Positions 1 through 9,983 of a stretch of DNA of 64,000 nt are shown in pieces (the stretch's first letter is position 1; every line of letters starts with the position of its first letter). Position numbers and translations under genes: made by a program. The notes under the pieces are model-generated. The model saw nothing but the letters and a program-made list of their open reading frames with translations, searched no databases and had not been told where the DNA came from. This DNA is from Streptomyces sp. NBC_00536 (GTDB lineage Bacteria > Actinomycetota > Actinomycetes > Streptomycetales > Streptomycetaceae): positions 5,580,001 through 5,644,000 of the forward strand of contig NZ_CP107819.1 in NCBI RefSeq assembly GCF_036346295.1. The letters run 5' to 3'.

Positions 1-73
1 GATCCTGTCCACGAATAGTCCACAGGGCCTGACATAGGGCTGCGTACCGCGGCAGTTGGCTGCACATACGCGA

Positions 74-114
74 AGACCCCGTCTCAGCGTTGCCGCTGAT
101 GGCGGGGTCTTTGG
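74..114 (+). terminator. Hairpin terminator of an upstream gene outside the window
   Basis: An 8-bp stem (74-81 with 103-110) encloses a second 6-bp stem (84-89 with 94-99, loop ttgc). A short T-run follows on the + strand. It sits 3' of whatever precedes the window and could stop transcription in both directions. Bases 1-73 show no gene. Confidence 0.6.
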
Positions 115-129
115 GCACTCCTTGCGAAG

Positions 130-201
130 TGCCCCCGGCAGGATTCGAACCTGCGCACACGGCTCCGGAGGCCGTTGCTCTATCCCCTGAGCTACGGGGG
201 C
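130..201 (-). tRNA. tRNA-Arg (anticodon CCG)
   Basis: Read on the minus strand this folds into a full cloverleaf. The acceptor stem is GCCCCCG with CGGGGGC, the anticodon stem is ACGGC/GCCGT around loop CTCCGGA (anticodon CCG, codon CGG), and the T arm is GCAGG-TTCGAAT-CCTGC. The discriminator is A at 130. No CCA is encoded, since CTT follows. It lies divergent to the receiver gene and about 0.6 kb from an ArgS-like gene. Confidence 0.97.
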
Positions 202-355
202 GTGTCATCCGCTGTGCGGCGACGGGTTGAACACTACCAGCTTCCGCGGGGTGATCAGGAACCCGTTTGCGGGGGAGGGGAGGGTGGGTCGCCCGGACGG
301 GGTGGAAGTGGCAAAAACCCGGACGCGGGGGCTTAGGGCGACCTACTCTCGAGTT

Positions 356-802
356 GTGTCAGGCGCCCCGGGCCGGGTGCTTGTTGTCGACGACAACAAG
401 GTCATCCGGCAGCTGATCAAGGTCAATCTCGAGCTGGAGGGCTTCGAGGTCGTGACCGCGAACGATGGTGCCGAGTGCCTGGACGTCGTGCACCGCGTGT
501 GTCCTGATGTGATCACCCTGGACATGGTCATGCCGCGGCTCGACGGGTTCGGGACCGTCGCGCGGCTGCGGGCCGATCCGCGGACGCGGCTGGTGCCCGT
601 TGCGATCGTCAGTGCCTGTACGCAGTACGAGGTGGAGTCCGGGACCGTCGCGCAGGTGGACGCGTTCCTCGCCAAGCCCTTCGAGCCGGCCGAGCTGGTG
701 CGGGTCGTGCGCCGGCTCATAGAGCGCAAGGGCGGCGGTGGCGGCGGGCGGGGTATCCACATGGCGAAACCGGTTCGCCTCAGGGGGGACCTTCTCCCCT
801 AG
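356..802 (+). CDS. Stand-alone response-regulator receiver protein
   Basis: A 148-residue single-domain receiver of the CheY type with no visible output domain. The acidic pair is Asp12-Asp13, the phospho-acceptor is Asp56 in VITLDMVMP, and the conserved lysine is in FLAKPFEP. The C-terminus after the receiver is a short Gly-rich basic tail (RKGGGGGGRG). I chose GTG 356 because receiver homology begins a few residues later; the reading frame is open further upstream to 227 but that part looks non-coding. The stop lies 10 bases before the NrtL start, so the two are probably co-transcribed. No histidine kinase is adjacent, so its phosphodonor is unknown. Confidence 0.85.
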   Translation: MSGAPGRVLVVDDNKVIRQLIKVNLELEGFEVVTANDGAECLDVVHRVCPDVITLDMVMPRLDGFGTVARLRADPRTRLVPVAIVSACTQYEVESGTVAQVDAFLAKPFEPAELVRVVRRLIERKGGGGGGRGIHMAKPVRLRGDLLP

Positions 803-812
803 GGTGGATCCC

Positions 813-1799
813 GTGACCCCCGCTGACCTCTCCCGTACCGTCGTGCGCGCCGTGCGCTGCGCCGTCGAGGGCGGGGAGCTGGGCCCCGGGGCGGCCGTGC
901 CCGAGCGGGTCGTCGTCGAGCGGACCAGGCCCGGGGGAGTGGGGGAGTACGCCAGCCCCGTCGCCCTCCAGCTGGCCAAGGCGAGCGGACGCACCCCCGC
1001 CGAGGTGGCCGGGCTGCTGGCCCGGCGGCTCGGCGCGGTGGCCGGGATCCGGCGCGTGGACATCACCGGCCCGGGTTTCCTGAATTTCAGTCTTGAGGCC
1101 GGCGGCGATGCCGACGATGTCGTACGGCTGGTCCGCGAGCGCGGGGCGGAGTACGGGTTCGCCGACCGCCCCGTCACGGGAGCAGAACCCATCACCGACC
1201 AGGAGCCCCGTGCCCGCGCCGTGCGCGAGGCCGTCGGGCGGCTGTTGGCCGCCCAGGGGATGCCGGAGGCGTCCGGGCCGCCGCGCGTCGCGCCGGTGGC
1301 GCGGGCCGACGGGGACGTCGTCCGGCGCTTCGGGGCCGACGCCGCCCGGTGGGGGATGCTCGCGACCGACCCCGCGCAGCCGCCGCACTTCGGCGCGGTG
1401 CTCTCCGTACAAGGGGAGGCGAGCGAGTTCTGGCGGGTGCGGTACGCCGTTTCGCGCGCCCGCGCCCTGGTGCGGGGTGCCCGCCAATTGGGGTTCGAGC
1501 CGGCCGATACCGATACCGATACCGATACGTACGTCGACGCCACGCCCCTGCTCGGCGCGCTCCGCGAGTACCCCCTCGTCCTGGAGGCCGCCGCGCACCA
1601 CCGGGCGCCGGAGCGGCTCGCCCGGCACCTCGTCGTGCTCGCCGACGCCCTGCTCGACTTCCAGTACGACGTGCTCCCCAAGGGGGACGAGAAACCCTCG
1701 GCCGCCCACCGCGCCCGGCTAGCGCTCGCCGAAGCCGCCGGGACGGTGCTGGCCGGCGGCCTGACCCTGCTCGGCATCGGCGTTCCCGAAGTGGTGTGA
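813..1799 (+). CDS. nrtL: ArgS-related anticodon-binding protein lacking the catalytic core (NrtL-type)
   Basis: A 328-residue protein resembling arginyl-tRNA synthetase with the aminoacylation core removed. Residues 1 to about 93 match the ArgS N-terminal tRNA-binding domain ([24 protein letters not shown]). A short linker retains the ArgS-like stretch [11 protein letters not shown]. The C-terminal half is a DALR anticodon-binding domain ending in [11 protein letters not shown]. No HIGH or KMSKS signature is present, so it should not charge tRNA. A DT dipeptide repeat lies near residues 231-238. GTG 813 was chosen for the AGGGTGG 8 bases upstream; GTG 804 is possible. The function is unknown; binding tRNA-Arg is an inference. 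Confidence 0.85.
   Translation: MTPADLSRTVVRAVRCAVEGGELGPGAAVPERVVVERTRPGGVGEYASPVALQLAKASGRTPAEVAGLLARRLGAVAGIRRVDITGPGFLNFSLEAGGDADDVVRLVRERGAEYGFADRPVTGAEPITDQEPRARAVREAVGRLLAAQGMPEASGPPRVAPVARADGDVVRRFGADAARWGMLATDPAQPPHFGAVLSVQGEASEFWRVRYAVSRARALVRGARQLGFEPADTDTDTDTYVDATPLLGALREYPLVLEAAAHHRAPERLARHLVVLADALLDFQYDVLPKGDEKPSAAHRARLALAEAAGTVLAGGLTLLGIGVPEVV
1504..1530 (+). repeat. Hexanucleotide repeat (gatacc)n inside nrtL
   Basis: Four consecutive copies of gatacc/gatacg encode alternating Asp-Thr in the linker of the NrtL protein. The unit is a multiple of three, so copy-number change would keep the frame. The use of GAT and ATA-containing hexamers is unusual against the GC-rich codon use around it. 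Confidence 0.7.
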
Positions 1800-1858
1800 C
1801 AAGTGGTTTAGCCGGGTGCGCCGCCCCACCGACTCGTAGAAGGAGAAAGAGAAGCGTC

Positions 1859-3250
1859 ATGAGCCGTTCCGCACATCCCGCTGGTCCCCGTTACGCCGAC
1901 GTCCTGCCGGAGGGGCACTACTCCCCGCCGGCCGCCGACCTCAACGTGCTCCCCGAGAAGGTGTGGTCCCGGACCGTCACCCGCGGCGGCGACGGTGTGG
2001 TCAGCGTCGGCGGGATCGAAGTGACCCGGCTCGCGGAGGAGTTCGGGACCCCCGCCTACTTCCTCGACGAGGAGGACTTCCGGACCCGCTGCCGCGCCTG
2101 GGCGCACGCCTTCGGGCCCGGCGCCGACGTCTTCTACGCGGGCAAGGCGTTCCTCTCCAAGGCGGTCGTGCGCTGGCTGAAGGAAGAGGGGCTCAACCTC
2201 GACGTGTGCTCCGGCGGTGAGCTGACCACCGCGCTCGCCGCCGAGATGCCCGCCGAGCGCATCGCCTACCACGGCAACAACAAGTCGGTCCCCGAGATCC
2301 GGCGGGCCGTCGAGGCGGGCGTCGGACGGATCGTCCTCGACTCCTTCCAGGAGATCGTCCGGGTGGCGCACGTCGCCGCCGAGCTGGGGGTCCGCCAGCG
2401 CGTGCAGATCCGCGTCACCGTCGGCGTCGAGGCCCACACGCACGAGTTCATCGCGACGGCCCACGAGGACCAGAAGTTCGGCATCGCGGTCGCCGACGGG
2501 ATGGCCGCCGAGGCCGTACGCCGGGTGCTCGGCCACGACAGCCTCGAACTGATCGGCATCCACTCCCACATCGGCTCGCAGATCTTCGACATGGCCGGTT
2601 TCGAGGTGTCCGCCAAGCGCGTGGTGCAGCTGCTGGCCGCCGTGCGCGACGAGCACGGCGTCGAGCTGCCCGAGATCGACCTCGGCGGCGGCCTCGGCAT
2701 CGCCTACACGGACGGCGACGACCCGCGCGAGCCGCACGAGATCGCCAAGTCGCTCACCGAGATCGTCGCGCGCGAGTGCGAGAGCGCCGGTCTGCGGGCG
2801 CCGCGGATCTCCGTCGAGCCCGGCCGCGCCATCGTCGGGCCCACCGCCTTCACGCTCTACGAGGTCGGCACGATCAAGCCGCTGGAGGGCCTGCGGACAT
2901 ACGTCAGCGTCGACGGCGGGATGTCGGACAACATCCGCACCTCCCTCTACGACGCCGAATACAGCGTGGCCCTGGTCTCGCGCAGCTCCGACGCCGAGCC
3001 GATGCTCTCCCGCGTCGTCGGCAAGCACTGCGAGAGCGGTGACATCGTCGTGCGCGACGCCTTCCTGCCCGCCGACCTGGCGCCCGGCGACCTGATCGCC
3101 GTGCCCGCGACCGGCGCCTACTGCCGCTCCATGTCGAGCAACTACAACCACGCGCTGCGTCCGCCGGTGGTCGCCGTGCGTGACGGCGCGGCCCGTGTGA
3201 TCGTCCGTCGTGACACGGAGGAAGATCTCCTGCGGATCGACGTCGGATAA
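1859..3250 (+). CDS. lysA: Diaminopimelate decarboxylase
   Basis: A 463-residue fold-type III PLP enzyme that converts meso-diaminopimelate to L-lysine, the last step of lysine synthesis. The PLP lysine is Lys96 in FYAGKAF. The HIGSQI motif, the phosphate-binding DLGGGLGI loop, the EPGRAIVG motif and the C-terminal [12 protein letters not shown] motif are all visible. The ATG follows AAGGAG with good spacing. It heads the aspartate-family cluster (lysA-hom-thrC-thrB), but a strong hairpin after its stop suggests that much of its transcription ends before hom. Confidence 0.97.
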   Translation: MSRSAHPAGPRYADVLPEGHYSPPAADLNVLPEKVWSRTVTRGGDGVVSVGGIEVTRLAEEFGTPAYFLDEEDFRTRCRAWAHAFGPGADVFYAGKAFLSKAVVRWLKEEGLNLDVCSGGELTTALAAEMPAERIAYHGNNKSVPEIRRAVEAGVGRIVLDSFQEIVRVAHVAAELGVRQRVQIRVTVGVEAHTHEFIATAHEDQKFGIAVADGMAAEAVRRVLGHDSLELIGIHSHIGSQIFDMAGFEVSAKRVVQLLAAVRDEHGVELPEIDLGGGLGIAYTDGDDPREPHEIAKSLTEIVARECESAGLRAPRISVEPGRAIVGPTAFTLYEVGTIKPLEGLRTYVSVDGGMSDNIRTSLYDAEYSVALVSRSSDAEPMLSRVVGKHCESGDIVVRDAFLPADLAPGDLIAVPATGAYCRSMSSNYNHALRPPVVAVRDGAARVIVRRDTEEDLLRIDVG

Positions 3251-3260
3251 TGAAATAACC

Positions 3261-3314
3261 GTCTCACTCACTGGACCAAGGATGGAAAGTTGTGTCCATT
3301 GAGTGAGACTTGTT
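3261..3314 (+). terminator. Hairpin terminator or attenuator between lysA and hom
   Basis: A 15-bp inverted repeat with one mismatch (3261-3275 with 3295-3309, 19-base loop) is followed by TTGTT. It lies 10 bases after the lysA stop and 110 bases before hom. It could end lysA transcription or attenuate read-through into the threonine genes. Confidence 0.7.
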
Positions 3315-3423
3315 CCCACCTGGTGCGCAAGACCGCGTAGCGGGGGCTGATGGATGGATCGACGCGAAGATCGGTGAGTGGGCCGATGCGCGATCGGTTC
3401 GTGGATCGAAAGGTTTGGGTCTA

Positions 3424-4728
3424 ATGATGCGTACGCGTCCGCTGAAGGTGGCGCTGCTGGGCTGTGGAGTGGTCGGCTCAGAAGTGGCGCGCATCATGAC
3501 GACGCACGCCGACGATCTGGCGGCGAGGATCGGCGCGCCGGTCGAACTGGCCGGCGTCGCCGTGCGGCGTCCCTCCAAGGTGCGCGAGGGCATCGACCCC
3601 GCGCTGATCACCACCGATGCGACCGCCCTGCTCAAACGGGGTGACATCGACGTCGCCATCGAGGTCATCGGTGGCATCGAGCCCGCCCGCGGCCTGATCA
3701 CCACCGCCTTCGAGAACGGCATCTCGGTGGTGTCGGCGAACAAGGCGCTGCTCGCGCAGGACGGGGCCGCCCTGCACGCCGCGGCCGAGCAGCACGGCCG
3801 GGACCTCTACTACGAGGCCGCCGTCGCCGGAGCCATCCCGCTGGTCCGCCCGATGCGCGAGTCCCTCGCGGGCGACAAGATCAACCGGGTGATGGGCATC
3901 GTCAACGGCACGACGAACTTCATCCTCGACAAGATGGACTCCACCGGCGCCGGGTACCAGGAGGCGCTCGACGAGGCCACCGCCCTCGGGTACGCCGAAG
4001 CCGACCCGACCGCCGACGTCGAGGGCTACGACGCCGCCGCCAAGGCCGCGATCCTGGCCGGCATCGCCTTCCACACCCGCGTCCACCTCGACGACGTCTA
4101 CCGCGAGGGCATGACCGAGGTCAGCGCCGCGGACTTCGCCTCCGCCAAGCGGATGGGCTGCACCATCAAGCTGCTCGCCATCCTGGAGCGCGCCGCCGAC
4201 GGCCAGTCCGTCACCGCCCGCGTCCACCCGGCGATGATCCCGCTCAGCCACCCCCTCGCCTCGGTCCGGGAGGCGTACAACGCCGTCTTCGTCGAGGCCG
4301 AGGCCGCCGGGCGGCTCATGTTCTACGGTCCGGGCGCGGGCGGCGCGCCGACCGCGTCGGCGGTCCTGGGCGACCTGGTGGCCGTCTGCCGCAACAAGCT
4401 CGCCGAGGTGACGGGTCCGGGCGAATCGGCGTACACGCGGCTGCCCGTCAGCACCATGGGCGAGGTCGTCACCCGCTACCACATCAGCCTGGACGTGGCC
4501 GACAAGCCGGGCGTGCTCGCCCAGGTGGCGACCACGTTCGCGGAACACGGTGTCTCCATCGATACCGTTAGGCAGCAAGGACGTCCGGACGGGGTCGGCA
4601 ACGAAGCCTCCCTCGTGGTCGTCACCCACCGCGCTCCCGACGCCGCCCTTTCCGGGACCGTCGAGGCGCTGCGGAAGCTGGACACCGTCCGCGGTGTCGC
4701 CAGCATCATGCGTGTTGAAGGGGAGTAA
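3424..4728 (+). CDS. hom: Homoserine dehydrogenase
   Basis: A 434-residue NAD(P)-dependent enzyme reducing aspartate semialdehyde to homoserine, the branch point to threonine and methionine. The N-terminal Rossmann motif is [13 protein letters not shown]. The catalytic-domain signature [11 protein letters not shown] and the following [16 protein letters not shown] segment are intact. Residues from about 355 form an ACT domain ([24 protein letters not shown]), which normally gives feedback control by threonine. Two adjacent ATG codons (3424, 3427) could start it; no strong ribosome-binding site is seen. thrC follows 7 bases after its stop, so the two are almost certainly one transcript. Confidence 0.96.
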   Translation: MMRTRPLKVALLGCGVVGSEVARIMTTHADDLAARIGAPVELAGVAVRRPSKVREGIDPALITTDATALLKRGDIDVAIEVIGGIEPARGLITTAFENGISVVSANKALLAQDGAALHAAAEQHGRDLYYEAAVAGAIPLVRPMRESLAGDKINRVMGIVNGTTNFILDKMDSTGAGYQEALDEATALGYAEADPTADVEGYDAAAKAAILAGIAFHTRVHLDDVYREGMTEVSAADFASAKRMGCTIKLLAILERAADGQSVTARVHPAMIPLSHPLASVREAYNAVFVEAEAAGRLMFYGPGAGGAPTASAVLGDLVAVCRNKLAEVTGPGESAYTRLPVSTMGEVVTRYHISLDVADKPGVLAQVATTFAEHGVSIDTVRQQGRPDGVGNEASLVVVTHRAPDAALSGTVEALRKLDTVRGVASIMRVEGE

Positions 4729-4735
4729 GGGACCC

Positions 4736-5806
4736 ATGACCGACAACGGCACCCACCAGTGGCGCGGGATCATCGAGGAGTACCGGCACCGGCTTCCGGT
4801 GACGGACACCACCCCGGTGGTCACGCTCCGCGAAGGCGGTACGCCCCTCGTCCCCGCGCAGGTGCTCTCCGAGCGCACCGGCTGTGAAGTCCACCTCAAG
4901 GTCGAGGGTGCGAACCCGACCGGGTCCTTCAAGGACCGCGGCATGACCATGGCGATCACCAAGGCCAAGGAGGAAGGCGCCAAGGCGGTCATCTGCGCCT
5001 CCACCGGCAACACCTCCGCCTCCGCCGCCGCCTACGCGGTGCGCGCGGGCATGGTCTGCGCCGTCCTCGTGCCGCAGGGCAAGATCGCGCTCGGCAAGAT
5101 GGGTCAGGCGCTCATCCACGGCGCCAAGATCCTCCAGGTCGACGGCAACTTCGACGACTGCCTGGACCTGGCGCGCTCGCTGGCCGACAACTACCCGGTC
5201 GCGCTGGTCAATTCCGTCAACCCGGTCCGCATCGAGGGCCAGAAGACGGCCGCGTTCGAGATCGTCGACGCGCTGGGCGACGCGCCCGACATCCACGTCC
5301 TCCCGGTGGGCAACGCGGGCAACATCACCGCGTACTGGAAGGGGTTCAAGGAGTACAAGGCCGACGGCCTCGCCTCCCGCACCCCCCGCGTCTGGGGCTT
5401 CCAGGCCTCCGGCTCCGCGCCCATCGTGCGCGGCGAGGTCGTCAAGGAGCCGCACACGATCGCCACCGCGATCCGCATCGGCAACCCGGCCTCCTGGCAG
5501 TACGCCCTCGAAGCCCGCGACGAGTCGGGCGGCTTCATCGGCGAGGTGACGGACCGCCAGATCCTGGCCGCCTACCGCCTGTTGGCCGCGCAGGAGGGCG
5601 TCTTCGTCGAGCCCGCCTCGGCCGCGTCCGTCGCCGGTCTGCTCAAGGCCGCCGAGCTGGGCCTGGTCGACCCGGGCCAGAAGATCGTGTGCACCGTCAC
5701 CGGCAACGGCCTCAAGGACCCCGACTGGGCCGTCGCGGGCGCTCCGCAGCCCGTCACCGTCCCGGTGGACGCCGAGGCCGCCGCCGTGCGCCTCGGTCTC
5801 GTCTGA
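4736..5806 (+). CDS. thrC: Threonine synthase
   Basis: A 356-residue PLP enzyme that converts O-phosphohomoserine to threonine. The PLP Schiff-base lysine is Lys66 in TGSFKDRGM, and the phosphate-binding loop [12 protein letters not shown] is present. It is of the short bacterial class I type common in actinobacteria. The ATG is preceded by GGGGAG, with 7 bases separating it from hom. thrB, the preceding pathway step, lies 348 bases downstream after a hairpin, so thrB probably has its own promoter. Confidence 0.96.
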   Translation: MTDNGTHQWRGIIEEYRHRLPVTDTTPVVTLREGGTPLVPAQVLSERTGCEVHLKVEGANPTGSFKDRGMTMAITKAKEEGAKAVICASTGNTSASAAAYAVRAGMVCAVLVPQGKIALGKMGQALIHGAKILQVDGNFDDCLDLARSLADNYPVALVNSVNPVRIEGQKTAAFEIVDALGDAPDIHVLPVGNAGNITAYWKGFKEYKADGLASRTPRVWGFQASGSAPIVRGEVVKEPHTIATAIRIGNPASWQYALEARDESGGFIGEVTDRQILAAYRLLAAQEGVFVEPASAASVAGLLKAAELGLVDPGQKIVCTVTGNGLKDPDWAVAGAPQPVTVPVDAEAAAVRLGLV

Positions 5807-6154
5807 CCGCAGCGAAGGCGAACCGGCGGCGGCTGCGGCCGCCGCCGCCCCGTGGCCGGATTCCGAAGCCCTCCCGAGGGCCTCGGAATCCGGCAACTCG
5901 GGCCGTACGACCACAAAAGCGCGTCGGAACACCGCGACACGCATCGTGCGCCTCCTGTGCGCCCTATGTCGGAGAAGAACCTTCCTTCGATACGCTGTAC
6001 TCACATCCGCCATCGCGCATATGACGCGGTGCTGCCCCGAGGGCCTTCGGGTGTCGTACGTTCTCCAGTACATTCACAGCGAAGATTCACAGCTGAAGAT
6101 CCACTGAAGATCCACGGCAAACATTTCGCACAGTCACAAGGAGTGTCATCGAGC
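5807..6154 (+). other. thrC-thrB intergenic region
   Basis: This 348-base gap holds a GC-only hairpin near 5824-5849, then a long thrC terminator (5856-5893). The rest, about 260 bases before thrB, has no reading frame with protein-like composition and probably carries the thrB promoter and leader. The A/T-rich stretch from 6070 to 6140 is unusual for this genome. Confidence 0.5.
5856..5893 (+). terminator. Terminator of hom-thrC
   Basis: Arms 5856-5873 and 5876-5893 form a nearly continuous stem of about 16 pairs with a small internal mismatch and a 2-base tip. No T-tract follows, as is usual for actinobacterial hairpin terminators. Confidence 0.7.
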
Positions 6155-7081
6155 GTGGCCGGTCCAGCATTCCGCGCCGCCGCCGTACGGGTGCGCGTTC
6201 CCGCCAGCAGTGCCAACCTCGGCCCGGGCTTCGACGCCTTCGGACTGGCCCTGGGGCTCTATGACGACGTGGTCGTCCGCGTCGCCGACTCCGGCCTGAA
6301 CGTCGACATCGCCGGCGAGGGCGCCGACAACCTGCCGCGCGACGAGAGCCACCTGCTCGTACGTTCCATGCGCACCGCCTTCGACCTGCTCGGCGGGCAG
6401 CCGCGCGGCCTGGAGGTCGTGTGCGCCAACCGCATCCCGCACGGCCGCGGCCTCGGCTCCTCCTCCGCCGCCATCTGCGCCGGGATCGTCGCCGCCCGCG
6501 CCGTGACCATAGGCGGCGAGGCACGCCTCGACGACACCGCGCTGCTGGAACTGGCCACCGAGATCGAAGGCCACCCCGACAACGTCGCCGCCTGCCTGCT
6601 CGGCGGGTTCACGCTGGCCTGGATGGACGGGGGCAGCGCCAAGGCCATCCGGATGGAGCCCGCGGATTCCATCGTTCCGGTGGTCTTCGTCCCCTCCAAG
6701 CCGGTCCTGACCGAGACCGCCCGGGGCCTGCTGCCGCGCACCGTCCCGCACGTGGACGCCGCCGCCAACGCGGGCCGCGCGGCCCTGCTCGTCGAAGCCC
6801 TGACCAGGCGTCCCGAGTTGCTGCTCCCCGCCACCGAGGACCGGCTCCACCAGGAGTACCGCTCTCCCGCGATGCCGGAGAGCGTGGCACTCGTCAACAG
6901 GCTGCGGGCGGACGGCATCCCCGCGGTCATCTCCGGCGCCGGACCCACGGTCCTCGCGCTGGCCGACAACGACGCGGCCGACAAGGTCGCGCAGCTCGCG
7001 GGCGAAGGGTGGGCGGCCAACCGGCTGGCCCTCGACGCGGCGGGCGCGAGCGTCCTTCCGCTGGGCAGCCAGGGCGGCTAG
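6155..7081 (+). CDS. thrB: Homoserine kinase
   Basis: A 308-residue GHMP-family kinase that phosphorylates homoserine with ATP for threonine synthase. The N-terminal VRVPASSANLGPGFDAFGLA motif, the ATP-loop PHGRGLGSSSAAI and the C-terminal SGAGPTVLAL motif are all intact. I chose GTG 6155 (protein VAGPAFRAAAV) because AAGGAG at 6138-6143 is 11 bases upstream; the in-frame GTG 6143 overlaps that site. It completes the threonine branch with hom and thrC. Confidence 0.95.
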   Translation: MAGPAFRAAAVRVRVPASSANLGPGFDAFGLALGLYDDVVVRVADSGLNVDIAGEGADNLPRDESHLLVRSMRTAFDLLGGQPRGLEVVCANRIPHGRGLGSSSAAICAGIVAARAVTIGGEARLDDTALLELATEIEGHPDNVAACLLGGFTLAWMDGGSAKAIRMEPADSIVPVVFVPSKPVLTETARGLLPRTVPHVDAAANAGRAALLVEALTRRPELLLPATEDRLHQEYRSPAMPESVALVNRLRADGIPAVISGAGPTVLALADNDAADKVAQLAGEGWAANRLALDAAGASVLPLGSQGG

Positions 7082-7100
7082 AACACGGCCGCCAGGGGGC

Positions 7101-7123
7101 GGGGCGGCCGGGCAGGCCGCCCC
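7101..7123 (+). terminator. Hairpin after thrB
   Basis: A perfect 9-bp GC stem (7101-7109 with 7115-7123, loop gggca) lies 20 bases after the thrB stop. There is no T-tract. Confidence 0.5.
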
Positions 7124-7510
7124 CGTGGACGGGCGCGATTGCCGGTGACTGAGAGGGGGAATGTCTGTTGGATCCGGTAGTGTTAGTCTCAAGTGCGCAT
7201 CCGAAGCCGCCATGGCTCGGTGCTCAGTGTCCCCATCAGGGACCACCTTTCTTCCGGGAGCCTCCCCAACTGCTTTGATCACTGCCAAGCAGTTTCGAGC
7301 ACGCTCCGGAATCGGCGTGACATTCCCACGCTTCCAGCTCGGGGGCTTCTCGCCGGAACCCATGCACGTTTCCCTCCGCCGCGGTATCTCTGCCGGCGGA
7401 CCACCGCCCGGGCTGCGGTTCACGACCCATCAAGTCATGGACCGCGGTCGGACAGCACAACCGGTCGCCGAGCCAGACAGGCCGACGTCCGCTCCAGGGA
7501 AGGACCCTTC
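7124..7510 (+). other. Long untranslated leader region upstream of rho
   Basis: Nearly 390 bases separate the thrB hairpin from the rho start. The stretch is less GC-rich than its neighbours and has no convincing coding sequence in any frame. A long leader before rho fits the autoregulation by premature termination known for rho genes in other bacteria; no specific element is identified here. Confidence 0.45.
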
Positions 7511-9652
7511 GTGAGCGACACCACCGATCTGATGGGCGCTGCCGACACAAGTGTCGACACCAGTGCCTCCGCCGCGGGCGCCGCACCCAAGCGTCGCCGC
7601 TCCGGCACCGGCCTCGAGGGCATGGTCCTGGCCGAGCTGCAGCAGGTCGCGTCGGGCCTCGGTATCAGGGGCACCGCGCGGATGCGCAAGAGCCAGCTGA
7701 TCGAGGTCATCAAGGAGACGCAGGCCGGTGGCGCCTCCACCGCCAAGGCCGCGGCCTCCGCCCCCGCCGACACCGCCGAGGCCAAGCCGAAGCGCCGTGC
7801 CACCAGCAAGGCCCGTACGGGCGAGGCCGCTGCCGAGGCGCCCGCCGAGAAGCCGGCCGCGCAGGCCCAGATCGACATCCCCGGCCAGCCGGCGAGTGAG
7901 GACCAGCCGGTCGGCGAGCGTCGCCGCCGCCGCGCCACGGCCCCCTCCGGCAGCCCGGAGTCCGCGGCCCCCGCCGCGGTCGTGCAGGTCGAGACCAAGC
8001 CCGAGACCGCCACCGCCGTGGCCGCGCAGCCCGACGCCAAGGCCGAGGCGGCCACCGCCGTTTCCGGTCAGGACGCCGCCGAGGGCCGCACCCGCCGGGA
8101 CCGCCGCGACCGCGGCGACCGCGCCGAGCGGGGCGACCGTACGGAGCGCCAGGGCCGCCGTGACCGCGGCAAGGGCGACGACCAGGGCCAGGGCCAGCAG
8201 GGCCAGGGCCAGGGTCAGCAGCAGGGCGGCCAGGGCCAGCAGCAGGGCGGCGCCGAGCGCGCCGACCGCGGCGAGCGCCAGGACCGTCAGGGCGGCCGCC
8301 AGGGCCGTGGCCAGGGCCAGGGCCAGGGTCAGGGTCAGCAGCAGGGCGGCCAGGGCCAGCAGCAGGGCCGTCAGGACCGCCAGCAGGACAACGGCCCGCA
8401 GGACGACTTCGACGAGGACGGCCGCCGCGGCCGCCGCGGCCGTTACCGCGACCGCCGTGGCCGTCGTGGCCGCGACGAGTTCACCCCGAACGAGCCGCAG
8501 GTCGCCGACGACGACGTGCTGATCCCCGTCGCGGGCATCCTCGACATCCTCGACAACTACGCGTTCATCCGGACCTCGGGCTACCTGCCCGGCCCGAACG
8601 ACGTGTACGTCTCCCTCGCCCAGGTCCGCAAGAGCGGTCTGCGCAAGGGCGACCACGTCACCGGTGCCGTGCGCCAGCCCAAGGACGGCGAGCGCCGCGA
8701 GAAGTTCAACGCGCTCGTACGCCTCGACTCCTGCAACGGCATGGCCCCCGAATCGGGCCGCGGCCGCCCGGAGTTCCAGAAGCTGACCCCGCTGTACCCC
8801 CAGGACCGGCTCCGTCTGGAGACCGACCCGGGCGTGCTGACGACCCGCATCATCGACCTCGTCGCGCCGATCGGCAAGGGCCAGCGCGGTCTGATCGTGG
8901 CCCCGCCGAAGACCGGCAAGACCATGATCATGCAGGCCATCGCCAACGCGATCACGGTCAACAACCCCGAGTGCCACCTGATGGTCGTCCTGGTCGACGA
9001 GCGTCCGGAAGAGGTCACCGACATGCAGCGGTCGGTCAAGGGCGAGGTCATCTCCTCGACCTTCGACCGTCCGGCCGAGGACCACACCACCGTCGCCGAG
9101 CTGGCCATCGAGCGCGCCAAGCGCCTCGTCGAGCTGGGTCACGACGTGGTCGTCCTGCTGGACTCGATCACCCGTCTGGGACGCGCGTACAACCTCGCCG
9201 CCCCGGCCTCCGGCCGCATCCTGTCCGGTGGTGTCGACTCGACCGCGCTCTACCCGCCGAAGCGCTTCTTCGGTGCCGCGCGCAACATCGAGGACGGCGG
9301 CTCGCTGACCATCCTGGCCACCGCGCTCGTCGACACCGGCTCGCGCATGGACGAGGTGATCTTCGAGGAGTTCAAGGGCACCGGCAACATGGAGCTGAAG
9401 CTCGACCGCAAGCTCGCGGACAAGCGGATCTTCCCTGCCGTCGACGTCGACCCCTCGGGCACCCGCAAGGAGGAGATCCTCCTCAACAGCGAGGAACTCG
9501 CGATCGTCTGGAAGCTGCGCCGGGTGCTGCACGCGCTCGACTCGCAGCAGGCGATCGAGCTGCTGCTCGACAAGATGAAGCAGACGAAGTCGAACGCCGA
9601 GTTCCTGATGCAGATCGCGAAGACCACGCCGTCGGGCAAGAACGACGACTGA
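7511..9652 (+). CDS. rho: Transcription termination factor Rho
   Basis: A 713-residue hexameric RNA-dependent ATPase that ends transcription. The order is an N-terminal Rho_N domain (about 30-75, [15 protein letters not shown]), a long hydrophilic insert (about 75-325) rich in Arg, Asp, Gln and Gly, the RNA-binding cold-shock-like domain ([17 protein letters not shown]), and the ATPase core. Lys470 is in Walker A (PPKTGKT), [16 protein letters not shown] is Walker B, and the Q/R-loop follows. Enteric Rho is about 420 residues; the extra length is the insert typical of actinobacterial Rho. The GTG is preceded by AGGGAAGGA. It is expressed alone, with a strong terminator after it. Confidence 0.97.
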   Translation: MSDTTDLMGAADTSVDTSASAAGAAPKRRRSGTGLEGMVLAELQQVASGLGIRGTARMRKSQLIEVIKETQAGGASTAKAAASAPADTAEAKPKRRATSKARTGEAAAEAPAEKPAAQAQIDIPGQPASEDQPVGERRRRRATAPSGSPESAAPAAVVQVETKPETATAVAAQPDAKAEAATAVSGQDAAEGRTRRDRRDRGDRAERGDRTERQGRRDRGKGDDQGQGQQGQGQGQQQGGQGQQQGGAERADRGERQDRQGGRQGRGQGQGQGQGQQQGGQGQQQGRQDRQQDNGPQDDFDEDGRRGRRGRYRDRRGRRGRDEFTPNEPQVADDDVLIPVAGILDILDNYAFIRTSGYLPGPNDVYVSLAQVRKSGLRKGDHVTGAVRQPKDGERREKFNALVRLDSCNGMAPESGRGRPEFQKLTPLYPQDRLRLETDPGVLTTRIIDLVAPIGKGQRGLIVAPPKTGKTMIMQAIANAITVNNPECHLMVVLVDERPEEVTDMQRSVKGEVISSTFDRPAEDHTTVAELAIERAKRLVELGHDVVVLLDSITRLGRAYNLAAPASGRILSGGVDSTALYPPKRFFGAARNIEDGGSLTILATALVDTGSRMDEVIFEEFKGTGNMELKLDRKLADKRIFPAVDVDPSGTRKEEILLNSEELAIVWKLRRVLHALDSQQAIELLLDKMKQTKSNAEFLMQIAKTTPSGKNDD
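8185..8370 (+). repeat. Imperfect direct repeats in the Rho insert
   Basis: A segment built from cagggc, cagggt and cagcag units occurs twice, near 8185-8247 and 8302-8366, separated by an Asp/Arg-rich stretch. Both encode Gln-Gly runs such as [17 protein letters not shown]. The copies are close in sequence, so slippage or unequal crossing-over could change the insert length in frame. Confidence 0.75.
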
Positions 9653-9680
9653 TCTCCGCCGCCGCACCACGGGCTGCGAC

Positions 9681-9724
9681 GAAACCGCCCCCGCCGGTCA
9701 CCGGCGGGGGCGGTTTCCCGTTTC
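9681..9724 (+). terminator. rho terminator
   Basis: A perfect 17-bp stem (9681-9697 with 9701-9717) with a 3-base tip is followed by a short T-containing run. It is one of the strongest hairpins in the window. Confidence 0.85.
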
Positions 9725-9983
9725 CGGCCCCCTCACACCCGCGTCCGGTGCGACTTTCACCACACCCGTGGCCGTACGGGATCACCGCGCCCTCGGTCCG
9801 AAAGTCCAGGTGGGCGGGGCATTGCGGTCCGGTCCGGCAGGATGATCGGATGGACGTTCATCACCGAATGGTCACATTCGGCATGGAACCCTGGGATCCG
9901 CTCCGTCGTCTGAGACAGAGGACATCCGGCAATGGGGATGGCGTCCGTGACCGGGCCGCCGGTACACCAGGACTGAGGAGAGC
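9725..9983 (+). other. Intergenic region upstream of the LCP gene
   Basis: The rho to LCP gap is 331 bases including the terminator. The remaining 259 bases have no coding signature; they are presumed to hold the LCP promoter, which I could not place with confidence. Confidence 0.4.

Noticed and set aside
1..260. tRNA-Arg as an integration site of a mobile element
   Set aside because: tRNA genes are common attachment sites, but no direct repeat of the tRNA 3' end, integrase gene or change in gene content is seen downstream.
7160..7200. A promoter for rho at TAGTGT/TAGTCT
   Set aside because: The -10-like hexamers have no -35 at 16-19 bases, so I did not call it.
8185..8370. Regular repeats in rho as a possible CRISPR array
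   Set aside because: The repeats are short, directly adjacent and in a coding frame; there are no unique spacers or cas genes.
7430..9670. A 746-codon open frame opposite rho
   Set aside because: Long runs of Ala/Leu/Val arise from the antisense of the Gln-Gly repeats. Rho is complete on the + strand.
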